Assembly: GCA_016209865.1 (NCBI GenBank)
Contig: JACQVL010000174.1
Span: forward strand, 1 to 24,688
Length of the DNA stretch: 24,688 bases
Source: Candidatus Latescibacterota bacterium
GTDB taxonomy: Bacteria; JAAXHH01; JACQVL01
Reading direction: 5' to 3'
The notes under the pieces are model-generated. The model was not told where the DNA came from, ran no database searches, and saw only the letters and a program-made list of their open reading frames with translations. The translations under genes and the position numbers were made by a program. Of this stretch, positions 8,932-17,147 are shown piece after piece (the stretch's first letter is position 1; the number at the start of each line of letters is the position of its first letter).

Positions 8932-11007
8932 CTATGCCTGTCGGATCGTGACGAGAAGCGGGCTCATCGGCGGAATGGTCAGATGAAGCTGGAGCTGTGA
9001 CCCAGCCTGCCGCCATTCTGCCCCATCGATGAGGAGTGTCCTTCGGGGATCGATGCCAATCTGTCGCAGGTCGAGGGTCACCGCCTTCTCAAGGGGGTCG
9101 TGATCAAGGTTAAACGCGTTCAAGACGGCCCGTCCCGTCCCCGGCAGATAGTGGAGGTGGGTGAGCTCATCCACGCCCTCGAATGTTCCCCGTGTGTACA
9201 AGTCTTTCAACGTCAGGTAGACGGCCATCGCCTGCTTGTACGCCTGGTATCGTGTCTCGTTCTCCTGTGGTGAGTTGAGCCCCTTCTTCCCGCCGAGGCC
9301 GAGATGACGCACGGTCGAGGCATACCACCAGAACGAGAGGCAATGATCGTTATCGCCTTCCATCGTGAGATGGTCGTAGAGCGGGATATCATAGGCTAAG
9401 TTGTAGTAATACAGGCATCGGGCTTTGCCTGAGGTGAGGTCTTCGATCGGGTTCCACATGAACTCGAAGCCCCAGTTTTCATCGTAGGCGTGGGGGAGGC
9501 CATGCTGGTAGTACGTGGGAACATAGCGGATATACCAGGCCCAGATGGGGTCGTGCGCTTCGATGAGGACGTCGGGATGGCGTTTGTGGATCTCTTCGAT
9601 CAACCAGTAGACGGATCGTGCATGCTCATCGGGCGTCGACGGGACGGCATGGCCGTGCGCCTCGTTGTAGCAGGGCCCCCGCCATTCAAACTCGTCGAAC
9701 AGGATGAATTTGATCCCGCCCTCGACGATTGCGAGGAGTCTCTTGAGCTTCTCCTGTTTCCACGGCTCATACTCGGTGCAGACTTCCCAGATCACTCTCG
9801 TGCGCCCGGCGTAGACCTCGGAGTAGGGCACATACTCTTCTTGCTGCTCCGTTTTCTGGATGTACCATGCCGGCGGGAATTCGTTCCGGTACACCCGTCC
9901 GATCGTCCTGAAGGCGACCGTGAGACCAAACTTCTCTTTCACGTCCTCCACAAAATCGCTCACCCGGCCCAGCCGTTCCTCGTCCCAGAGGGTCGTCCCT
10001 TCACACACCTCCCACCCCGGGTCGAGGTACAACTGCTCACACCCTAATTCCGCCGCTTTCTGACACTCGTAGAACAACACGTCCCTGGTATAGTGTGTGA
10101 ACAGTTGTTCCCGGTCGGAGTGATACCATCCCACGTCGAAGAGCTCATTCCAGTGTACGGGAGGGTTGTAGTTCGGGGGAAGGCCGTGTCCGTGTTCGTT
10201 CATGAATGCTTTAAACACCCGGTAGCCTTCCCGCCATCCCCCTGTCAGGAGGATGTATCGCGTCGTGCCGAACTGGATCGTACAGCCGGGTTCCAGCGTC
10301 CGGGCCGCAGTGGGTTCTCCGTACAGGCAGAGGCCGACGCCACCGAAGGTGAGACACTCCTCTTCGTCCACATCCACCATAGAATACTCGATCATTTCCT
10401 GATTGTATTTGATGACTAACAGTCCTTCCGATTCATCCGTCCAGACCCACCCCTCGGATCGCCCCTTATCGGCTCCCCATCGTTTCAGAGAGGCAATCCA
10501 GGGAGGAATCCAGTCGGAGTCCTGAATCTGTCGCTTCAGCAGGTCATCCACGTCGTAATCGTGCACTTTCCCGTCAACCTGGATGCGGTACGGGACGGCC
10601 ACGAGATGGAATCCCGCTGAGAGGTCCGTCAGGCGCTTCCTGAAGGCACAGACGATGTCGTCGATCTGGATCGTCCGCTCCGTCGCGTTGGTGAGGGTGA
10701 TCGTCTCCTCCAGGTAGGGCTGATGGGGAGGCGCCGAGAACACGTGCTCGACCCGTATGCCGCCGGGCGTGACGCCGTGTAGGACGAGCCGTTCTGTGCC
10801 GTCTGCCCCTCGTGCTCGATGGTGGGCGGTATAGGTGAGGCCGGATGTGTCCCCGGCCCCGTTCACCGCGATCCGGTACTGATACTCCATGTCGGCATAG
10901 CGACGGCCTGACCGTGTATTGATCAGGCTGTGGGGCACGATCCGGTCATCGAGACGGACGTGTACCTCAAGACTGGCATTGCCTAATCTTTCCTCTGTCT
11001 CGACCAT
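8932..11007 (-). CDS. GH36/GH27-like (clan GH-D type) glycoside hydrolase candidate, cytoplasmic
   Basis: This 691-residue protein has the layout of GH36 enzymes: an N-terminal beta-sandwich (about 1-270), a TIM-barrel (about 285-590) and a small C-terminal beta domain. In the barrel, YLDPGWEV around D329 resembles the DDGW strand of alpha-galactosidases. FILFDEFEWRGPC offers D438 as candidate nucleophile, and IEAHDPIWAW offers D486 as candidate acid. The 48-residue spacing is somewhat shorter than the roughly 60 of known GH27/GH36 enzymes. No signal peptide is visible, so a cytoplasmic role is likely. The ATG at 11007 has a GAGGGAAG ribosome site and follows the upstream stop by 30 nt. The substrate cannot be assigned and the family call rests on motif resemblance. 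It may be an unclassified relative. Confidence 0.7.
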   Translation of the reverse strand: MVETEERLGNASLEVHVRLDDRIVPHSLINTRSGRRYADMEYQYRIAVNGAGDTSGLTYTAHHRARGADGTERLVLHGVTPGGIRVEHVFSAPPHQPYLEETITLTNATERTIQIDDIVCAFRKRLTDLSAGFHLVAVPYRIQVDGKVHDYDVDDLLKRQIQDSDWIPPWIASLKRWGADKGRSEGWVWTDESEGLLVIKYNQEMIEYSMVDVDEEECLTFGGVGLCLYGEPTAARTLEPGCTIQFGTTRYILLTGGWREGYRVFKAFMNEHGHGLPPNYNPPVHWNELFDVGWYHSDREQLFTHYTRDVLFYECQKAAELGCEQLYLDPGWEVCEGTTLWDEERLGRVSDFVEDVKEKFGLTVAFRTIGRVYRNEFPPAWYIQKTEQQEEYVPYSEVYAGRTRVIWEVCTEYEPWKQEKLKRLLAIVEGGIKFILFDEFEWRGPCYNEAHGHAVPSTPDEHARSVYWLIEEIHKRHPDVLIEAHDPIWAWYIRYVPTYYQHGLPHAYDENWGFEFMWNPIEDLTSGKARCLYYYNLAYDIPLYDHLTMEGDNDHCLSFWWYASTVRHLGLGGKKGLNSPQENETRYQAYKQAMAVYLTLKDLYTRGTFEGVDELTHLHYLPGTGRAVLNAFNLDHDPLEKAVTLDLRQIGIDPRRTLLIDGAEWRQAGSQLQLHLTIPPMSPLLVTIRQA

Positions 11008-11037
11008 AGACTTCCCTCGAGGTTTTCATTCCGCAAT

Positions 11038-12945
11038 CTATCGTCCCGCCAGCCATCCGATCAGCCCACCGAAACACGCCCGGTGGTACTGGCCCCAGCC
11101 GTCCCACACCGCGTTGCGATACCCCAGTCCCCACGCCGGACGGCTCGCCATCGCGGCGACTCGACCGTCGCCCGCGTGTGCGACCGCCACGGCAGGATGA
11201 CGGTCGGGAGAGGTGAACCGGAGGGTCACGATCGCGCCCGGCCGGGCTGCCGACGGGACCCACCAGCCGATCCTGACGTTGGTATCGGGATGCAGCATCA
11301 GCCGGTCGGCGGTCACATGGGGCTGTCCGGCATGGAGGCTCAGGACAGGCTCTACCCGTTGGAGGGTGCCGTCCTGGATGGGTTGCAACGGAACCAGATC
11401 GCCCAATGCCTGTGCCAGCGTCCCGAACGGGGCGCAGAGCAACAGCCCGCCGCCCGCTTCGACCCAGCACCGGAGGTCGTCACTGCGGTCGTGCGGCCAG
11501 GCGTTCCCGACAACACAGATGACCCGATAGTCCGAGAGGATGGGGGGCGCCTGAACCCCAGGACCTGACCATGTGACGGTGAACCCGCACTGGACGCCGT
11601 GATCGGACAGATAGCGCCCGTCCGCTTCCGCATGATCGAGCGCCGGATCGACGGCGACGTAGACCGTGATGCCCGTCCCGTCAAACGGCAAGTCGGCGGT
11701 CGGTCGCCGGGACGCGACCGGCACGGTCTCCGTGGTATGGAGGATGACTCGCCCCTGTTCCTCGTACACCGCGTCTAAGGCGACATAGTCCCCGGTCGCC
11801 GGGAGCGTCAGCGTGACCAACAACGGTTCACCGGGCCGTAAGACACCTCTGTTCTCCGCAGCCTGGTGCGCCTGTCCTCCCTGATCGAAGAGATGGACAC
11901 GCACCCGTCCCCGTCGCCGGCTTGCCGCATGAACGCCGACGAGAACCTCATGGCCGTCCTCCGGGCGATGAACCGTCAGACCGCAGTCTTCCCCTGCCGT
12001 GACGAAATGTTTCCCCCCGACGCCTAACGTCACATCGAACCCCCAGACGGCGGTCTCGCCAGGCGGCACCTCCACGTGATTGATCGCTTGCGGGGTAAAC
12101 GCTCTCCATCCGTGCCAGAACAGACCGCGATACGGGTCGAACCGGCCGCGCAGAAGATAGAACTCGTCCCCATCGCCAGGGCCGAGGGCATACCACCAGC
12201 CGGGGCCGTCCAGGTCCCAGACGATCCGGTCGACCACCATCTCTGTCGAGTCAGCGGTGGCACAGATCGGACTCGGTTCTTTCAGGATCGACCGAAGGCG
12301 AGTCGTCCCGTAGCTGATCCATGCGCGTTTGGGCGCGACCAGCCAGGACGAGTGGGGGGGCGTCCCGCTGACATGGAACGAATGGATATCCCAGTCTGAG
12401 GCGATCGTCTGGTTCCCGGTATTCTGCCAGACGACGTCCATCGCAAACCAGGCCGCATCCGGTCTGAACCGGTAGCGTTTGTCGTACACGAAGCTGTAGC
12501 CGCCTAAATCATTGGCCTCTTGACGAAAGACGACGACCGTTTCCGCGGCCTGTTGTTCGGTAAACCATCGCCACGGCAACGGGTCGAGCCGGGTCTGATC
12601 CCCCTGCTTCGTGAACACACCGACCCCCATCTTGAGCCAGCGTGTTGTTCCGTCGTGCGAGTCGATCGGAAACGCGGCGAACAACTCATCGGGGAGACCG
12701 AACGGACGATTGTCTTCCGGGTCGATCATCGTGATCATGAAATACTCGCGACCGGTTGGTTGATAGATCAGTGACTGCAGCCGGCCGCCCCATGACCACC
12801 GCCGTCCGTACGTGACTTCGCCTAAGTGTTCCGGGATGCGGATAACAGCCCGCACCCAGGGGTTGGTGACGATCACCTCACGGTCGCCGTCCTGATCGAT
12901 GTCGATGAAGTCGACCTGTACGCGTGCTCTGTTACGGGGTGACAC
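11038..12945 (-). CDS. Mutarotase-like beta-sandwich protein with C-terminal glutamine-amidotransferase-like domain (function unknown)
   Basis: This 635-residue protein is not one I can name. The first ~310 residues, with WGGRLQSLIYQPTGREY near 51-67, look like the galactose-mutarotase or beta-supersandwich fold common in carbohydrate enzymes. A middle beta-rich segment follows. The last ~220 residues contain DYRVICVVGNAW and WVEAGGGLLLCAPFGTLA, typical of the class-I amidotransferase-like domain that also occurs in GH42 beta-galactosidases. No amidotransferase Cys-His-Glu triad was recognised, so a structural role is more likely. The start is GTG at 12945 with GGGAGG 7 nt upstream. It overlaps the upstream glycosidase by 14 nt, implying coupled translation. 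No signal peptide is seen. A role on the same carbohydrate as its neighbours is inferred. Confidence 0.65.
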   Translation of the reverse strand: MSPRNRARVQVDFIDIDQDGDREVIVTNPWVRAVIRIPEHLGEVTYGRRWSWGGRLQSLIYQPTGREYFMITMIDPEDNRPFGLPDELFAAFPIDSHDGTTRWLKMGVGVFTKQGDQTRLDPLPWRWFTEQQAAETVVVFRQEANDLGGYSFVYDKRYRFRPDAAWFAMDVVWQNTGNQTIASDWDIHSFHVSGTPPHSSWLVAPKRAWISYGTTRLRSILKEPSPICATADSTEMVVDRIVWDLDGPGWWYALGPGDGDEFYLLRGRFDPYRGLFWHGWRAFTPQAINHVEVPPGETAVWGFDVTLGVGGKHFVTAGEDCGLTVHRPEDGHEVLVGVHAASRRRGRVRVHLFDQGGQAHQAAENRGVLRPGEPLLVTLTLPATGDYVALDAVYEEQGRVILHTTETVPVASRRPTADLPFDGTGITVYVAVDPALDHAEADGRYLSDHGVQCGFTVTWSGPGVQAPPILSDYRVICVVGNAWPHDRSDDLRCWVEAGGGLLLCAPFGTLAQALGDLVPLQPIQDGTLQRVEPVLSLHAGQPHVTADRLMLHPDTNVRIGWWVPSAARPGAIVTLRFTSPDRHPAVAVAHAGDGRVAAMASRPAWGLGYRNAVWDGWGQYHRACFGGLIGWLAGR

Positions 12946-14947
12946 CGCTTCGCCTCCCGTTGTCCAGCCTCAGCACCACCGGATAGTCTTTGATGAGCAT
13001 GCCCGTCAGCGTCGTGTCCGCGCCTTGGATCGAGACCTCCAGCTCCTGCTCAACGCCGTTCAGCGTATCGATCCCGGCGGCGCGTTCGCACTGGAGACCG
13101 GGAAGCACGACATCCGCGCGAATGTCGGGGAACTGGTCACCGCCCGTCCCCGCCGCCCACAGCGCCACGAGCAGCGTCCCGTCGGGCAGAGTAAAGGAGA
13201 ACACGTCGACCTCTTTCTCGGTGTGACGCACCTCGACGGCCAGGTCGGTCGGGGCTGCCTCTTCAAACACCGTGGAGAGGGTGCGCAGCACGTAATACGC
13301 CGGTTGGGGTTGCATCGGGTTGAGCGGATCGGCGGAGAACGTGTTGCGGAACAGACCCACATCCCAGTCGATAAGCTGATCCTGCCACGTCTCATTCCAG
13401 AACGCGGGCATGTCGAGCCAGGCATGGGTGATCATCAATCGAGCGAGATACTTGGCTTTCAGGAGTTCAGAGACGACCAGCGGGCGCCGCTCCTCGGGAA
13501 TCGCCTGGGGATACGGGGCGGACCAGGTCAGTTCGGTCCCCATGCAGGTTCCCTGGAATCCGTGGGCGCGGGCCCGCTGTTTCAGGGCCTGGACATCGGC
13601 GACATACCGGCGATACGCCGGCGTTTCTGGATCGGCCTGGTAGAACGGGTGCCAGGCCAGGACATCGACCAGCGGCCCTATGCCTTCCTCCAGGCAGGTG
13701 TCGAAAAACACCTGGGCGAGCTGGCCGGGCGACCCCAACACGATCTTCGCCGTCGGGTGCTCCGACCGGATGATCGGGACGACTTCCCGGACCAACTGGC
13801 AGTACTCCCGGTACCCATCGGCCAGCGGTCGGTCGGGCCGATAGGCGTACGAATCGGTCTCGTTGTAGAGTTCATAATACGTGATGCGATCCCGGAAGTG
13901 CCGCACCATGAAGCGGACGTAATTCTTGTACCCCTCCAGCAGCTCCGGACTCTCGGTCGGTGCGTGCGGGAGCGAATCATGAAATTCCCACATCGTCTTC
14001 GGCCTCTTTCGCGGAAAGTCGGGCGCGTACAGCCGGTTCGTGTACGCCAGGCACAGCACAATCTCGACGCCGTTCGAGATCGTCTCAGTGACACACTCAT
14101 CCGCACGGGGATCGATCACATACTTCCCCTTTTCCCGTTCCACATGATGCCAGTTGAGGACATCATCCCAGTAGCCAATCCTCACCCACTTCAGACCCAG
14201 ATCGTAATGCACCGCCCACAGATTTTCGTGGAGGAGCCGCTCGTCCCCGTAGCCATAATTCGTCGAGGAGACGGTGACCCCAGCGCCTCGTGACGCGAGC
14301 GCGACGTTCTCCCCCTGGTCATCGATGACCTGAACCTCGGCTAAGGAAAAGCACCGGTTAAAATGATCCACGCGCTGGGGAAAGCGCTTGCCGATGATCC
14401 ACACCTGCTTGACCGGCCGTGGGGTGAAGGCAAACGCCTGCGGCGTGGGCGTGGCGGGCGGGACCGCGTGGAGGTTCTCGTAGACGGTCTCCCAGTGCCA
14501 GGCATCCTGGCTCACGTTGATGGTCAACTCTTCTGGCCAGCCTACGTTGTCGTTGCGCGGCACGAGGACAACCGCGTTGGCCCTGGTTTCGCAGGCCAGG
14601 TCGATTCTGATCCACACCGGTTCCACATCCGGTTGAATCTGCCCCCGACTGCACCAGTAGGTCTCCGGGTCGCCATCGATGAGATGGATGCTCAAAAAGG
14701 GCTGCTCATCCATCAGAGGGCTCCGGGGCATCCGGGGCGGCGTGGCGCCCATCTTGTTTTCTCGAATCTCCCACGATTTTTTGGGATGGATCTTTGTCTT
14801 CGGCCTGGTATTGCCGTCCTGAAACTGCACGCCCGGCTGGAAATCCGGGCTGACGCCGTAGATGAAGGTGTCCCCAAACCCATAGACGGGCGCCCCGTGG
14901 CACTCCGCTCTGACCGGCTGTGATCGTGAAAAGACTGTGGGATCCAT
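12932..14947 (-). CDS. GH39-like (clan GH-A) glycoside hydrolase with N-terminal F5/8C-like domain
   Basis: This 671-residue protein has an F5/8-type C (discoidin, CBM32-like) domain at about residues 85-215, with DGDPETYWCSRG near its start. A TIM-barrel typical of clan GH-A follows. The acid/base candidate is E363 in YYELYNETD after strand 4, and the nucleophile candidate is E472 in GTELTWS. The 109-residue gap between them and the local context look most like GH39. A C-terminal beta domain follows from about residue 560. No signal peptide is visible. The ATG at 14947 has a clear AAGGAGAG ribosome site. It follows the methyltransferase by 21 nt and overlaps the next gene by 14 nt. GH39 (beta-xylosidase or iduronidase type) is the best guess, but the exact family and substrate are open. 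Confidence 0.75.
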   Translation of the reverse strand: MDPTVFSRSQPVRAECHGAPVYGFGDTFIYGVSPDFQPGVQFQDGNTRPKTKIHPKKSWEIRENKMGATPPRMPRSPLMDEQPFLSIHLIDGDPETYWCSRGQIQPDVEPVWIRIDLACETRANAVVLVPRNDNVGWPEELTINVSQDAWHWETVYENLHAVPPATPTPQAFAFTPRPVKQVWIIGKRFPQRVDHFNRCFSLAEVQVIDDQGENVALASRGAGVTVSSTNYGYGDERLLHENLWAVHYDLGLKWVRIGYWDDVLNWHHVEREKGKYVIDPRADECVTETISNGVEIVLCLAYTNRLYAPDFPRKRPKTMWEFHDSLPHAPTESPELLEGYKNYVRFMVRHFRDRITYYELYNETDSYAYRPDRPLADGYREYCQLVREVVPIIRSEHPTAKIVLGSPGQLAQVFFDTCLEEGIGPLVDVLAWHPFYQADPETPAYRRYVADVQALKQRARAHGFQGTCMGTELTWSAPYPQAIPEERRPLVVSELLKAKYLARLMITHAWLDMPAFWNETWQDQLIDWDVGLFRNTFSADPLNPMQPQPAYYVLRTLSTVFEEAAPTDLAVEVRHTEKEVDVFSFTLPDGTLLVALWAAGTGGDQFPDIRADVVLPGLQCERAAGIDTLNGVEQELEVSIQGADTTLTGMLIKDYPVVLRLDNGRRSGVTP

Positions 14948-14968
14948 CGTGCTCTCCTTGCGCGGGCG

Positions 14969-15757
14969 TTAGGCCCCGCCCCCTATGCCATACCGGCTCG
15001 CCAGCACCACTTTGCGACCGACCAGCAGCAGGGACATCGGGAGCGTCGCCGGCACCGATGCCGCGTAGTCTTCCTCTTCTTTCCCTTCGCCGTACTCGTC
15101 CACCTTGATCAAGGCGCAGCCCGCATCCAGAACCGCTTGAATGTGATCGGCGACCGTCCAGTGGAACTCGATCTGAGGCCACCCTTCGTCCGTCCGGTAC
15201 TCGTACGGTCCGCGGTCGAAGTACCGGTGGCGTGGGGTCGGGCCGTCGCTCTCATGCCACATCCGACGGATCGGATGGTACTCGTTGACGATGAACAGTC
15301 CTCGCGGTCTCAACACGCGCACCGCCTCGCCGTAGTACTTCCGGAGGTCGGCGATCCAGACCGACACGTGGCCGCCCGTGTAGACCACCTCGAAGCGGAC
15401 CGCCGGCACGCTCGCTAAGTCGGTCACATCGGCTCTCAGGAACGAGATGTCCAACCCAAGGATACCGGCGCGTTCCCGTGCGACCTCCAACTGCCGCTCC
15501 GAGATGTCCACCGAGGTGACCTTCGCTCCCATTCCGGCCAGCGCGAACACGACCTCATTGTCGCCGCTGCCCAGGACACAGACCTCCTGGCCCCGGACCT
15601 CACTCAGGAAGCTCAGTTCCCCGGGAGACAGCACGAGCGTGGGGTCGCGGTGGCACTTCCGCCACGTACCCCGCTGGTCGGCCTTCCGGCGCCACCAGTC
15701 CGCCCATTCATTCCAGCAGGCTCGGTTCGATTCGTGCAGCTCGTTCATGGCTGGCAT
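14969..15757 (-). CDS. Class I SAM-dependent methyltransferase
   Basis: This 262-residue protein has the Rossmann SAM-binding core: motif I VCVLGSGDNEV (59-69), the acidic end of strand 2 at D84 (VTSVDIS), and D110 in LRADVTDL. The N-terminal WNEWADWWRRK segment is common in UbiE/Methyltransf_11-type small-molecule enzymes. It is the first gene of the leftward array and directly precedes the GH39-like gene, so it may act on the same sugar or aglycone. That is inference from position only. The ATG at 15757 has AGGAG 5 nt upstream; an ATG three codons later (15748) is also possible. I saw no strong sigma70 promoter in front of it. Confidence 0.88.
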   Translation of the reverse strand: MPAMNELHESNRACWNEWADWWRRKADQRGTWRKCHRDPTLVLSPGELSFLSEVRGQEVCVLGSGDNEVVFALAGMGAKVTSVDISERQLEVARERAGILGLDISFLRADVTDLASVPAVRFEVVYTGGHVSVWIADLRKYYGEAVRVLRPRGLFIVNEYHPIRRMWHESDGPTPRHRYFDRGPYEYRTDEGWPQIEFHWTVADHIQAVLDAGCALIKVDEYGEGKEEEDYAASVPATLPMSLLLVGRKVVLASRYGIGGGA

Positions 15758-15815
15758 CCAACTCCTGGCTGAGTGTCCCAGCGCCGCAGTTCCCAGGCCC
15801 GCTGGAAGCGATGCG

Positions 15816-16128
15816 ATGTTCCCGCCGTTGCCCTTCTTTCAACAGCAACATACAACGGAGGAGCAGGATCGGGTGATCGTGGGTGTGGTGGAAGCGGCGT
15901 ATGGCCGTATTCCGGTCTGCGTGGGGACCAGCCATGCGGGTACGGACGGCTGCGTGGTCTACAGCCGACGGGCCGCAGAGCTTGGCGCTTCCGCCCTGAT
16001 GGTGGCGCCGCCTAAGCTGGCGAGAGGCACGGATGAGGCTCTTCGCGCCCACTACCTGAAAGTGACGGAAGCCGTGGATCTACCGATTGTCGTGCAGGAT
16101 CATCCGGCCAGTTCAGGGGTCTTCATGA
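15816..16128 (+). pseudogene. Remnant of a dihydrodipicolinate synthase (DapA)-family gene
   Basis: About 100 codons on the + strand match the middle of DapA/N-acetylneuraminate-lyase-family enzymes, including TTEEQDRVI, GRIPVCVGTSHAGTDG, AAELGASALMVAPP and VVQDHPASSGVFM. The family is normally near 300 residues. There is no recognisable N-terminal part with the phosphate-binding GTTGE-type loop, and the catalytic lysine strand and everything after it is missing. The similarity stops at about 16128, about 30 nt before the G-rich repeat that ends larE. The piece lies between the divergent ends of the methyltransferase and larE and has no ribosome site. It is best read as a decayed fragment, perhaps of a former sugar-acid aldolase gene linked to the glycosidase cassette. 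Confidence 0.75.
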
Positions 16129-16156
16129 ATGGCTGTGTTCTTGTCTGTATTGTCTT

Positions 16157-16190
16157 TCCCGAACCCCGTACCCCTAACCCCGAATCCCGA
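16157..16190 (-). repeat. G-rich phrase repeat at the larE stop codon (C-rich on + strand)
   Basis: On the minus strand the repeat has five G-runs (GGG, GGGG, GGGG, GGGG, GGG) with three-base spacers of the ATTC/TTA/TAC/TTC kind. It continues into GGAAAGACAATACAGACAAG. The larE stop TAG (16176-16174) lies inside GGGGTTAGGGG, so the last residues GIRG are repeat-encoded. The copies at 20998 and 24348 share the same order, and the 20998 copy keeps the AAGACAATA tail. Confidence 0.85.
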
Positions 16191-17049
16191 TACTCTTCTC
16201 GACCGCCAGCAGAGGCGAGGCGGCATCACGATGGCGGAGCGCCTCGTTCATGCTGCCCGTCCGGTACCCCTGCAAATCCAGTGTCACGTACGTGTAGCCG
16301 AGTTGTTTCAGGTGGGCGACGATCTCGTCGTGATGGTCGAGAATCGTCGAAAAACTCTCCCGATCCACCTCGATGCGGGCTAAATCCTTATGGTGCCGGA
16401 CCCGGAACTGTTTCGGCCCGAATTGCCGGATGAACGCCTCCGCCAGGCCGACTTGATGTAACCCGTCGATCGTAACCTGATCCCCATACGGGAACCGGGA
16501 CGAGAGACAGGCAAACGACGGCTTCTCGGCGGTCGGGAGGCCAAGCCGCCTGGAGAGCTCCCGGATGTCCGCTTTCGTCAGGCCGGCGTCTTTCAGCGGG
16601 CTGCGAATCTGATGCTCGCGGACCGCCTGCATGCCCGGACGGTAATCCTGGGTATCGTCCAGGTTGCTCCCCTCACAGATGGACGCGATCCCTTCCTCCG
16701 CCGCCACCTGCTCCAGTTTGGTGTACAGTTCGCTCTTGCAATAGTAGCACCGGCGCGGGTTATTCTCTAAGTACTGCGCGTTGTGAACCTCTTCGGTCTG
16801 GATCAACCGGTGGCGGACGCCGATCCACTGCGCTAACGTCCGCGCTTCGTCCCGCTGGTCTTCCGGGAGGGATTCCGACACGCCCGTGACGCCGAGCGCC
16901 CGGTCACCCAAGACGTCCGCGCACACCTTCAGCAACAGGGTGCTGTCCACCCCGGCGGAAAAGGCCACCAGCACACTCCCCATCGCGCGAATGTCGTCCT
17001 GGAGCCGCTGGTATTTGACGTCCAGGTCGGTCGTAGTCACGTCGGCCAT
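16174..17049 (-). CDS. larE: ATP-dependent sacrificial/Fe-S sulfur transferase LarE
   Basis: This 291-residue protein belongs to the LarE family, PP-loop enzymes that AMP-activate the pyridinium dicarboxylate mononucleotide and insert sulfur during nickel-pincer-nucleotide synthesis. The PP-loop FSAGVDST is at 30-37. Three cysteines are placed as in [4Fe-4S]-type LarE: C101 and C104 in RRCYYCKSELY, and C181 in SFACLSSRFPYG. The C181 position is the sacrificial cysteine of the single-cysteine type. The ATG at 17049 has AAGGAGAG 8 nt upstream and a good promoter at 17100-17129, so the extra 30 codons open upstream are not used. No larB, larC or larA lies nearby. The stop codon lies in a G-rich repeat. 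Confidence 0.92.
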   Translation of the reverse strand: MADVTTTDLDVKYQRLQDDIRAMGSVLVAFSAGVDSTLLLKVCADVLGDRALGVTGVSESLPEDQRDEARTLAQWIGVRHRLIQTEEVHNAQYLENNPRRCYYCKSELYTKLEQVAAEEGIASICEGSNLDDTQDYRPGMQAVREHQIRSPLKDAGLTKADIRELSRRLGLPTAEKPSFACLSSRFPYGDQVTIDGLHQVGLAEAFIRQFGPKQFRVRHHKDLARIEVDRESFSTILDHHDEIVAHLKQLGYTYVTLDLQGYRTGSMNEALRHRDAASPLLAVEKSIGIRG

Positions 17050-17099
17050 CGCTGTCTCTCCTTCCGTTGGTCGGTCACACCGTCGTTCACTGTCTTTTA

Positions 17100-17129
17100 A
17101 ATATAGACAGATCGACCCGCCCATGTCAA
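17100..17129 (-). promoter_or_regulatory. Sigma70-like promoter of larE
   Basis: On the minus strand a consensus -35 TTGACA (17129-17124) and a -10 TATATT (17105-17100, 5 of 6 matches) are separated by 18 nt. Transcription would start near 17093, leaving a leader of about 45 nt before the larE ATG. This separates larE from the CoA-binding gene upstream. Confidence 0.7.
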
Positions 17130-17147
17130 CCGGATTCAATCAGTCAC

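Noticed and set aside
12899-14293. A 464-codon + strand open frame opposite the GH39-like gene
   Set aside because: It has no family character and its composition is that of a mirror frame. The minus-strand gene has motifs, a ribosome site and operon context.
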